A DNA stretch of 64,000 bases from Cognatundibacterium curvum (GTDB lineage: Bacteria > Pseudomonadota > Gammaproteobacteria > Burkholderiales > Burkholderiaceae_D), in contig NZ_JACOGD010000010.1 of the NCBI RefSeq assembly GCF_014284235.1, positions 1 through 64,000 on the forward strand. The letters are read 5' to 3'. The notes under the pieces are model-generated. The model saw only the letters and a program-made list of their open reading frames with translations, made no database searches and was not told the DNA's origin. Position numbers and translations under genes: made by a program. Each line of letters starts with the position of its first letter. Positions within the stretch are counted from its first letter, which is position 1. This document shows positions 28,025 to 35,903 of this stretch, piece after piece.

Positions 28025-29959
28025 TTAAGGCCGGGCATCCGTCGCCGGTAACACTTTCACGCGCAAAGCACTGGCCTGGCCCGCAGAGCGGTAGACTCTA
28101 TGATTTGCTTTGATAAAGTCGCTGGCCTTGGCTTCGTAAATGTTCGGCACAAAGCTTTGCGGATTGCGGTCTATGAAGGGGAACCAGGACGACTGCACCT
28201 GCACCATGATTTTGTGGCCGCGTTTAAAGGTATGCAGCACATCATTGATGCTGAAGCGCACTGGCGTGATCTGTCCCGGCACCATAGCCAGCGGCTGACT
28301 GAAACTCTGGCGGTAACGCGCACGGAAAGGCTCGCCACGCACCAGAGTTTGCTGATGACCGCGTTGTATGCCTTGTTCTTTCAGATCCGGGGGCGCAACG
28401 TCAATCAGCTTAACCACGAAGTCGGCATCGCTGCCAGTGACGCTCACAAACAAATCGGCCTCCAGCGGGCCAGCCAGCGTGACATCCTGCTCCAGCACAT
28501 CCGTTTCCCAGCTCAGTACATCGGGACGGCTGCTGGCAAAGCGCTGGTCCGCTGCGACATAATTTTTACTCCAGCCATTCATGATCTCGGTGGTGTAGGG
28601 CACAGGTTTGGCCGGGTCGCTCAGGTATTCATCAAAGGCTGGCTGCTGTTCGTTTGGTGCGTTGAAACGCAGTTTGCCATCGGCATGGAAGTACAGAGCC
28701 TGATCTTTAACTTGCTGTGGTGGCCAGCTGTCAAAACCACGCCAGCGGTTGGCACCGGTTTCAAACATCCAGGCTTCCGGCAAACGCGGCTGCTCAGCGC
28801 CTTTCAGATGGTGACGGAAAAACGCCAGCTCGACGGGCTGATAATTGTTCACCGTCTTGTAGCCAAAGTGCGCATCGCCAACCTGATCGCCATTGCTGCG
28901 GGTCCAGCCACCATGTATCCAGGGCCCGATCACCAGCGTGTTCTGTATGCCGGGATTGAGTTTTTCTATCGCCTTATAGGTCTGCAAAGGGCCATATAAA
29001 TCTTCGGTGTCATACCAGCCGCCCACGGTCAGTACCGCTGCTTTAATATTTTTCAGATGCGGCAGCAGATTGCGGCTTTGCCAGAACTGATCATAATCCG
29101 GATGCGCGATGATGTCGTTCCAGAACGGGATACCGCCCTTGAAGTATTGTGCATTCACGTTCGCCAGCGGTCCCAGTTTCAGGAAAAATTCATAGGCATC
29201 GGGTGTGCCGTAATTGAATTCACGCCAGCCGCGTTTTTCAGTCGGTTCCGGACGCGGTACCCCGAAACTATGAAAGAAGGTGAATGCCATCGACAGATTC
29301 AGCGCGCCGTTTCTATGCATATCATCGCCGCGGAACCAGTCCGCTATCGGTGCCTGCGGTGAAATCGCCTTCAGCGCAGGATGGCTGTCGATCGCACCGG
29401 CCGAGGTATAAAAACCAGGATAGGAAATACCCCATTGCCCGAACTTGCCATTTTGCTGAGGCAGGTGTTTGATCAGCCAGTCTATGGTGTCGTAAGTGTC
29501 TGAGCTTTCATCGACATCATTGCTGCCACGTTTGACATCGATATGCGGCCGCATATTGATGAACTCGCCTTCCGACATATAGGTGCCACGCACGTCCTGG
29601 AATGCAAAAATATAGCCTTCTTTTTCATACTCAGCGGTCGGTCCCAGCATGCCCTTATACTGATCCGCGCCATACGGTGCAATCGAATACGGTGTACGCA
29701 CCATCAGCACCGGATAAGTCTTTTTGCGATCCGCATCATTCGGCACATACACCGCAGTAAACAAGCGTTTGCCATCGCGCATGGGGATGCGGTATTCGAA
29801 TTTGGTGTAATGCTCACGGATGTAATCTGCGCGCTGCCTGAGCGGATCGAGACGCGCATCCTGACTGGCAGCGGCCTGCGCCACAGCAGATACCGGCAGC
29901 GCAGCACCGGCGACAACAAAAGCGGCCAGCACACTGGCCAGCAATGGAGTAGATTTCAT
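28025..29959 (-). CDS. Secreted CocE/NonD-family hydrolase
   Basis: The 644-residue precursor has a signal peptide (about 1-28, ending VAQAAA). It is an alpha/beta hydrolase of the X-Pro dipeptidyl-peptidase (S15) superfamily. The nucleophile Ser lies in WGISYPGFYT (near residue 177), and the C-terminal jelly-roll domain (about 420-640, LAGPLEADLFVSVTGSDADF) is typical of CocE-type acyl hydrolases. It may cleave glutaryl or other acyl amides, or peptides; the substrate cannot be told. AGGAAC precedes the ATG at 29959; an in-frame start 48 bases upstream would spoil the signal peptide. It is monocistronic, with a palindromic terminator. Confidence 0.92.
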   Translation of the reverse strand: MKSTPLLASVLAAFVVAGAALPVSAVAQAAASQDARLDPLRQRADYIREHYTKFEYRIPMRDGKRLFTAVYVPNDADRKKTYPVLMVRTPYSIAPYGADQYKGMLGPTAEYEKEGYIFAFQDVRGTYMSEGEFINMRPHIDVKRGSNDVDESSDTYDTIDWLIKHLPQQNGKFGQWGISYPGFYTSAGAIDSHPALKAISPQAPIADWFRGDDMHRNGALNLSMAFTFFHSFGVPRPEPTEKRGWREFNYGTPDAYEFFLKLGPLANVNAQYFKGGIPFWNDIIAHPDYDQFWQSRNLLPHLKNIKAAVLTVGGWYDTEDLYGPLQTYKAIEKLNPGIQNTLVIGPWIHGGWTRSNGDQVGDAHFGYKTVNNYQPVELAFFRHHLKGAEQPRLPEAWMFETGANRWRGFDSWPPQQVKDQALYFHADGKLRFNAPNEQQPAFDEYLSDPAKPVPYTTEIMNGWSKNYVAADQRFASSRPDVLSWETDVLEQDVTLAGPLEADLFVSVTGSDADFVVKLIDVAPPDLKEQGIQRGHQQTLVRGEPFRARYRQSFSQPLAMVPGQITPVRFSINDVLHTFKRGHKIMVQVQSSWFPFIDRNPQSFVPNIYEAKASDFIKANHRVYRSAGQASALRVKVLPATDARP

Positions 29960-30254
29960 GAAGTTCCTGTCAGAGCTGAGGCATGAGAAACCGGGAACTG
30001 CCCTCACATCAGACAGGCAGCGGCTTGCAGGCTTAGTATGCCAGAGCGCCGGGAAGTTCCATGCGCGGTGTGGAAATATAAAAATACGACCAATAAAAAA
30101 TCACTGTCATTCCTGTCAGATCAAAAGTAGTCAGGCACATTGCAAAATTACGCGCCTGTCCTAAGCCTGTTCAATGACAGAAAAAGCAGATGAAAAAAAC
30201 AAATCAAGAGACACCGGCGATTTCACTGGCAATGTAAAGGCGTTGAATGGCGAA

Positions 30255-30368
30255 CTAATTAGCCTGAGAGACCCATAAATAGATTAACGCTAACCCCGCA
30301 CCCACCACGTATCCGCAAATGAAGCGTAAAACATCGGTATGACTATTTTTTGACTTGTCCATATTCAT
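30255..30368 (-). CDS. 37-residue single-span membrane peptide
   Basis: This short frame was found by reading the gap behind the GGDEF gene. It encodes 37 residues, with a polar N-terminus (MNMDKSKNSHTDV) and one hydrophobic span (LRFICGYVVGAGLALIYLWV), then a TAG stop. GAGGGATT lies right before the ATG at 30368, inside the 12-base gap behind the GGDEF gene, so the two are probably cotranscribed. No family is recognised. Small membrane peptides often regulate a neighbouring membrane or signalling protein; that role is only inferred here. Confidence 0.55.
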   Translation of the reverse strand: MNMDKSKNSHTDVLRFICGYVVGAGLALIYLWVSQAN

Positions 30369-30380
30369 AATCCCTCAACA

Positions 30381-31040
30381 TTAATCCTCTTCCGGCCGGT
30401 ATTCCGGCAGCGGGGCTTCGATGTCGGTGATGCTGTCTTTGCCTTTGGCTTTGGCTTGCTGCAGGGCCTGCGTCGCTCTTTGCAGCATGATGTCGGGCGT
30501 ATCCTTGATGGCGTTGGTGGTGAGGCCGGTACAGAAGCTGATTTGTAATCCGGCAGCGACGGCATTCCAGTCGCATTGATCGATACGTTGTTTGAGGCGG
30601 GCGATGGCTTTCAGGCTTTGGTCCAGCCAGGTGGTTGGCATGATGATGGCAAATTCATTGGCGGCGACCCGGCCGAAAGAATCCAGGGTGCGCAGCATAG
30701 TCAGTGCTTCTTTGGCCAGCATTTGCAGCACTTGTTTGGCGACAGCCTGTCCATGTTGTTCGAGTATCAGCTCCAGTCCGTCGATGCTGATCACAGCCAG
30801 TGTAAAGGTATGGCCGGTGCGGTAGGAGCGCGCCAGTTCGGAATCCAGATACGACAACAGGGTGCGCCGGTTGTAGGCACCGGTCAGGTGATCGTGTTCG
30901 GTCAGACTGTCTAACTGCTTCAGCAATTGCTCCAGATTCGGTACCAGATTGTCCTGGTTACCGTGGGTTTTAATATCCTCTATCATTTTGGTCAGCTGTG
31001 ACCGCACATGCTGCAAGGGATGTTGTGAATCGGTTGGCAT
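30381..31040 (-). CDS. Degenerate GGDEF-domain protein
   Basis: The 219-residue soluble protein has a helical N-terminal part (1-48) and a diguanylate-cyclase-type domain (about 49-205). The DHLTGAYNRR start and the metal-site Asp in ISIDG are kept. The signature itself reads AANEF at 126-130 instead of GGDEF, so the two glycines and the Asp needed for GTP binding and catalysis are gone. It is probably not an active cyclase. It could bind a nucleotide, RNA or a protein as an effector, as some degenerate GGDEF proteins do. GGAGAGG precedes the ATG. It is followed by a tiny membrane-peptide gene. Confidence 0.88.
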   Translation of the reverse strand: MPTDSQHPLQHVRSQLTKMIEDIKTHGNQDNLVPNLEQLLKQLDSLTEHDHLTGAYNRRTLLSYLDSELARSYRTGHTFTLAVISIDGLELILEQHGQAVAKQVLQMLAKEALTMLRTLDSFGRVAANEFAIIMPTTWLDQSLKAIARLKQRIDQCDWNAVAAGLQISFCTGLTTNAIKDTPDIMLQRATQALQQAKAKGKDSITDIEAPLPEYRPEED

Positions 31041-31182
31041 GTCCTCTCCGACGGGATTGCTGGTGGCCTGTCAGGCCGGGTATGGTCTGATCCTGCGTGT
31101 CCTGGATGCGCCTGCAGAGTTAGCGGATGTCACTTACAATAGCGCGGCCTTACTTTAGCATTTTGTCAGCCATAACACTATC

Positions 31183-32103
31183 GTGATTCCAGCCGTCTTT
31201 CCTTGTCAGCCTGTGCAGAGTGATCTGTTTCCCGGTATCCGCTTGTGGATGAAGCGTGATGATTTGCTGCATCCTCAGGTATCCGGGAATAAGTTCCGCA
31301 AGCTCAAATACCCTTTACTGGCCTTGTCGGGACAGCCACTGGTACTCAGCATGGGCGGCTTGTGGTCTAACCATTTACACGCACTGGCGCATGCTTTACA
31401 GCAGCGTGGCTGGTCTGGACGTTTTCTGGTGCGTGCGCATGTGGGGATGGACAGTGCGATGCTGGCCGATTGCCGCGCGCTGGGTATGCAGCTGCTGTAT
31501 GTGAACCGTGAGGATTATCGCAGCTTGCGTCAGGAGCCGGATTTCTGGCGTCAGTATGCGCAGCTTGATGGCAAACAGACTGAGGCGGTCTGGCTGCCGG
31601 AAGGCGGCAGTGCCGCCAGCGCTTTGCACGGCGTGGCCGAGCTGGTCACTGAAGTGGAGCAGGAGCTGGGCTTGGTACCAGATCAGGTCTGGCTGGCCGC
31701 CGGAACGGGCGCCACCGCCGCGGGTGTGCTGGCAGGTATGCGCGGGCGTGGCCAGGTTACGGCTGTGGCGAGTTTTCCAAATGCTGCATATTTGCAACAG
31801 GAGCTGGCGCGATTGTTGATTCAGGCTGGCTACCCGGCGTGGCAAAATTTCCGCTTGCTGACCGACTTTCATCATGGTGGCTATGCGCGTATCTCGCCGG
31901 AATTAAGCGAATTTTGCAAAAATTTTTATGCCAGTACTGGTATCCCGACGGAACCCGTCTACACTGGCAAGATGTTGTACGCCTTGCATTTGCTTTGCCT
32001 GAATGGAATATTTCGATCCGGGCAGACGGTGCTGGCGCTCCATACCGGTGGCATGCAGGGTGTGCGTGGTTTTCCGGATTGGGCTGGTCATTATTCACAG
32101 TGA
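31183..32103 (+). CDS. PLP-dependent ACC deaminase / D-cysteine desulfhydrase family protein
   Basis: The 306-residue protein is a fold-type II PLP enzyme close to ACC deaminase and D-cysteine desulfhydrase. The PLP lysine is K37 in SGNKFRKLKY. Other family pieces are GGLWSNH (near 65), PEGGS (near 140) and the phosphate loop GTGATAAGV (near 175). The start appears to be the GTG at 31183, with no strong ribosome-binding site. It may degrade D-cysteine or a related amino acid to a keto acid and ammonia; the exact substrate is unknown. A solute-binding protein gene follows after 7 bases, recalling the dcyD-fliY pair of E. coli. Confidence 0.88.
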   Translation: MIPAVFPCQPVQSDLFPGIRLWMKRDDLLHPQVSGNKFRKLKYPLLALSGQPLVLSMGGLWSNHLHALAHALQQRGWSGRFLVRAHVGMDSAMLADCRALGMQLLYVNREDYRSLRQEPDFWRQYAQLDGKQTEAVWLPEGGSAASALHGVAELVTEVEQELGLVPDQVWLAAGTGATAAGVLAGMRGRGQVTAVASFPNAAYLQQELARLLIQAGYPAWQNFRLLTDFHHGGYARISPELSEFCKNFYASTGIPTEPVYTGKMLYALHLLCLNGIFRSGQTVLALHTGGMQGVRGFPDWAGHYSQ

Positions 32104-32110
32104 GTTTGTT

Positions 32111-32884
32111 GTGTCAAAAAAAGGCTTAGTCATTTTGTCGTTGCTACTCGTTGGCCTGGCTCACAGCCGCCAGGCCTGTGCACGCGCTGAAGAAAAACTG
32201 CGTATTGCTGTTATTGAAACCCTGGATAATCCGCTCAATGTATTCGATAAGCAGCATCAGTTGACGGGTGGATTACTGAAAGACTATACCGATGCGATTG
32301 CACGTGGTTTGCCAGCTCAAGCTGTGTATCAGACTTATTCCCGGCGTCGGGTAGAGCCGGCACTGCTGCGTGGTGATGCTGATCTGGTCTGTTATTTCAG
32401 TCCGCAATGGATGGATCAGTCCTCGGATTTACAGTGGAGTCTGCCAAATTTGCCGCAGTTTGAGCGTGTGCTGGTGCGTAAGGGAAATGCCGTGCCGACC
32501 AGCTATCCGGCTCAGCTCAAAGGAAAAAAAATCGCAACCCAGCTGGCCTATCATTATCCGCAGATACAGCAGGAAGTGGCGGCCGGTAAAATCCAGCGTC
32601 TGGATCAGATCGAAGTCGCGAGTATGTTCCGGTTGGTCGCTATGGGTGCGGCCGATGCATTGATTACGTCTGACGCGGAGATAGAAGGCTATTTCAAACT
32701 GCATCCTGAGCAAAGGTCACAGTTCAGTATCGCGCCTGCGCATTTTTCCAGGGTCTATACTCAATGTGCGCTGTCGCCGAAATCAGGCTGGAAACTGGAA
32801 CAGATTAACCGCCAGATTCAACGTCTGCTTGATAGCGGCGAGCAAAGCAGGCTGCTACATCAATACGGCTTGACTGAAAAATAA
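32111..32884 (+). CDS. Periplasmic solute-binding protein, family 3 type
   Basis: The 257-residue protein has a signal peptide (SKKGLVILSLLLVGLAHS, cleavage near ACARA). A two-lobe amino-acid-binding fold follows, with EEKLRIAVIETLDNPLNVFD and later YPAQLKGKKIATQLAYHY. The GTG at 32111 is the only start that leaves a normal signal peptide. No permease or ATPase gene is next to it. It may feed another transporter, or act as a sensor-type binding protein. It is in an operon with the PLP enzyme (7-base gap), so an amino acid or thiol ligand is likely. Confidence 0.82.
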   Translation: MSKKGLVILSLLLVGLAHSRQACARAEEKLRIAVIETLDNPLNVFDKQHQLTGGLLKDYTDAIARGLPAQAVYQTYSRRRVEPALLRGDADLVCYFSPQWMDQSSDLQWSLPNLPQFERVLVRKGNAVPTSYPAQLKGKKIATQLAYHYPQIQQEVAAGKIQRLDQIEVASMFRLVAMGAADALITSDAEIEGYFKLHPEQRSQFSIAPAHFSRVYTQCALSPKSGWKLEQINRQIQRLLDSGEQSRLLHQYGLTEK

Positions 32885-33445
32885 GCTCGCAGCGCTCTGA
32901 TTCAAACAAAAATTTTTTTCATTCAAAAAGTCCGCGTGCTTCTTACGATCTGGCCGTATTTCGTCTTGCGAGCCGCATCCTTACTCAGTCTTACTTTTCA
33001 AACTGAATACAAATCTGGCTTTGCCGTGGATTTGATCTATTTCATTTACCCTCATTGTTGTAAATTGCCCACGAGAAATTAGAGTTGCTGCTCAGTTGCG
33101 GCCAAATCTGGTCTGAAATTGCACGGAAAATGTGCGTTTTTTGGTGAAACAGTGATTCCGTATCGCCCAAAATGAGTGCATTTCAGAAAATGTTGGTGCG
33201 CAGCATGGTTTTTTAACAAAATTAATCGTCAAAATGATTTATTTTGTCGTCAAAATGTAATTTATATCGGTTTTTTGACGTCATTTTGCTCGCTATTCTC
33301 GGACAACATTTCCCCCTACACTGAGTCGACGTTGTTGAAGTAACTAGCCCGGCGGGGCTGCCACATGGGCGCAGCGATGCGCAAATAATGAATGATTTCC
33401 GGCAGTGAACTGACTGGAAATCGATATAACCAGGGAGAAGTACAC
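32885..33445. promoter_or_regulatory. Long A+T-rich leader of the M36 peptidase with repeated motifs
   Basis: This 560-base gap has no gene. The word TCGTCAAAATG occurs twice, at 33226-33236 and 33247-33257, exactly 21 bp (two helix turns) apart. An inverted third copy (TCATTTTG, 33281-33288) and the palindrome TGACGTCA (33277-33284) follow. This looks like a multi-site binding region for one regulator. A ribosome-binding site AGGGAGAAG lies just before the peptidase gene. Confidence 0.5.
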
Positions 33446-35590
33446 ATGCGGTTTCAATCACGATCCATCCTCGCAACACTCATCTTGTCCGCTGTTTCCA
33501 GCGGTGCTTTTGCAGCCAGCCATACGGTCGAAAATCTGACCATATTCGCTGGTGAAAAAGCCGCTTCCGCAAAAGATGTGCTGGCTAAAAACGCGGCCAA
33601 ATATGGCTTGCCAGCCAGTCTCGATAATCTGGTGCTGACCAAGGTGCAGGATTCCCTGCTCGGTAAGCATTACTACTATCAGCAAATGCTGCGCGGCATC
33701 CCGGTGGATCGCGCTGAAATCGTTATTTCGATCAGCCACAAAGGCGACTTACTGAAAGTCTTCAATGAGACTAAGCCAGTGTCTGCACAGGCTGACGCGA
33801 ATGCCGTCAATCAGTTGTACGTGCAAAAGCAAATCACGACAGAGCAGGCTTTGGACAAAGCCTGGGCCAATATGAAAGTGCAGCACAAACTGGTGGCCGC
33901 ACCGAAGACCGATCTGGTCTGGGTTGCAGGTCCGTCCGGTTTCCAGCTCGCGCATAAAGTCAACATCTCGGCCCAGATGCCTACCGGTGGTTTCGTGCAG
34001 TACATCAGCACCGCTGATGGCAAATTACTGGATTCCTATTCGACTACACTGCCACGTATGTCCAAAGGGGGTGAACGCAGTCTGGCTGAGCGCGCCAGAC
34101 TGAATGTCTCCACACTCGACCGTCAGTCTGAAATGGCCGCATTTTCTGCCAAGCTGGGCAAAGTCGCAGCAGCACCTGCTGCCAGCAGCCTGGCCGTGGC
34201 CGCAGTGGCTTCCGGCGTCAACGGCAGCGGCCTGGTGTTTGATCCCGATCCACGTTCTGTGCTCAATACAGAAAACCTGTCTGATACCTCAGCCGCGAGC
34301 GCGTTTGATGCCGCATACTCGACCAAAACCCTGCGCGATCTGACCGTCACCAATGGTGTGTATACCTTGTCCGGTCCTTTCGTAAACATCACGGATATCG
34401 AGGCCCCAAATACCGCGCCTAGCACCACCACCAACGGAGTGTGGACAGCCAAACGTGGCAACAACGCGTTTGACGATACCAACGTTTACTTCCATCTGGA
34501 TCAGAACCAGCGCTATATCCAGTCGCTGGGCTTCACCGGTTCCAAATCCATCATCAACCGTCCGCTGAATGTAGATACCGATGGCGTGAATGGCGATGAC
34601 AATTCCCATTACCAGCCAGCTGCAGCCGGCAAGGATTATCTGGCTTTCGGCCATGGCTGTGTGAATGATACCGAAGACGTGGGCGTGATCCTGCATGAAT
34701 ATGGTCACGGTATTCAGTACAACATCAATAATAGCTGGACTGGTGGCGACACCGGCGGTATGGGCGAAGGCTTTGGTGATTACTGGGCGGCTTCCTACTC
34801 CTACAGCACCGCCAACGGCAAGACCTTCCATCCGGAATGGGCGTTTAAATGGGATGGACATAATGCATGCTGGGGTGGCCGTATGCTGAACCGCACCGAT
34901 GCCAAATACAATGCATCGAAATCCTATCCGCCACATACCTCGGTCACAGAAAATGGCGTGACTTTCCAGTCGGATGAATTATGGTCGACACCGCTGTTCC
35001 AGTCGCTGGTTGCGCTGATCGCAGCTGGCAAGCCACGTGAAAACGTCGACAAGATTATTCTGGAAGCGCATTTCGGTCTGGGTTCTAACGTCAAGATGCC
35101 AGCCATGGCGACAGCAATCGTGAATGCGGCAACTGCCTTGTTCCCGAACGATGCGACTTATGCCAATACTTTCCGTGCCAAGTTTGAAGCACAGAATATT
35201 CTGGCTGGCGCTGTTCCTCCGGGCAACGTCATCAGCGAAACAGAAAGCAATAACACCACAGCGACAGCGAACCTGATCAGCACATCGAACACGACTGTTA
35301 ATGGCACGATCAGCGCCAGTACCGATGTGGATTATTTCAAGGTGACGGTTCCGGCCGGTAAAACCCTGAAAGTGGTGATGACACCAAACTCCAGCTCTGA
35401 CTACGATCTGGAACTGTATAACAGCACGGGCACCAAGTTGACTTCCAGCACCAACGGCAAGGGTGCAGCTGATACCGTGACGTATGCCAATACCGGCACA
35501 GCGGCGGTCGTGGTGTACGCCAAAGTGCTGTATTACAGCGGTGGCACCGGTGCCACGAATGGTAAATACAGCGCGGTATTCACCTGGTAA
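33446..35590 (+). CDS. Secreted M36-type (fungalysin-like) zinc metallopeptidase with PPC domain
   Basis: The 714-residue precursor has a signal peptide (cleavage near AFA-AS, residue 23), a propeptide of FTP/PepSY type (about 25-200) and a catalytic domain (about 240-590). Zinc ligands are in HEYGH (near 417-421) and the downstream Glu in GMGEGFGDYWA (near 442). The C-terminus (about 600-714, ETESNNTTATA to the end) is a pre-peptidase C-terminal domain, usually removed during secretion. It degrades external protein. The ATG at 33446 has a strong ribosome-binding site. It is followed by its own terminator. Confidence 0.92.
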   Translation: MRFQSRSILATLILSAVSSGAFAASHTVENLTIFAGEKAASAKDVLAKNAAKYGLPASLDNLVLTKVQDSLLGKHYYYQQMLRGIPVDRAEIVISISHKGDLLKVFNETKPVSAQADANAVNQLYVQKQITTEQALDKAWANMKVQHKLVAAPKTDLVWVAGPSGFQLAHKVNISAQMPTGGFVQYISTADGKLLDSYSTTLPRMSKGGERSLAERARLNVSTLDRQSEMAAFSAKLGKVAAAPAASSLAVAAVASGVNGSGLVFDPDPRSVLNTENLSDTSAASAFDAAYSTKTLRDLTVTNGVYTLSGPFVNITDIEAPNTAPSTTTNGVWTAKRGNNAFDDTNVYFHLDQNQRYIQSLGFTGSKSIINRPLNVDTDGVNGDDNSHYQPAAAGKDYLAFGHGCVNDTEDVGVILHEYGHGIQYNINNSWTGGDTGGMGEGFGDYWAASYSYSTANGKTFHPEWAFKWDGHNACWGGRMLNRTDAKYNASKSYPPHTSVTENGVTFQSDELWSTPLFQSLVALIAAGKPRENVDKIILEAHFGLGSNVKMPAMATAIVNAATALFPNDATYANTFRAKFEAQNILAGAVPPGNVISETESNNTTATANLISTSNTTVNGTISASTDVDYFKVTVPAGKTLKVVMTPNSSSDYDLELYNSTGTKLTSSTNGKGAADTVTYANTGTAAVVVYAKVLYYSGGTGATNGKYSAVFTW

Positions 35591-35658
35591 GCGTTCAGGG
35601 CAGGACACATAATAAAAATAAATAATAAGAAAAAATAATAATAACTCTCCAACAGATT

Positions 35659-35690
35659 GAGCCCATCCCTGACCGGATGGGCTTTTTTTA
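35659..35690 (+). terminator. Terminator of the M36 peptidase gene
   Basis: GCCCATCC (35661-35668) pairs with GGATGGGC (35675-35682) and a seven-T run follows. The remainder of the gap to the helicase gene (35691-35903) shows no other gene. Confidence 0.85.
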
Positions 35691-35903
35691 TGCGGTCACG
35701 ATACGCGAGTGGTGACCAAAGGCTTGGCTGTATGCTAAGGAAGTGGCGCAATATCGGCCGCGTAGCTTGCTTTTCACCCTTAATTTGCTGAAAAAACAGG
35801 CGAACTTTCCTTATCCTGCACCTATACTGGGTACAACAGAGTAAACTAGCGTCCCAAATATCTTGTCGCATCCTGCGATACGAGCGAACGAGCGAGCATC
35901 GCC

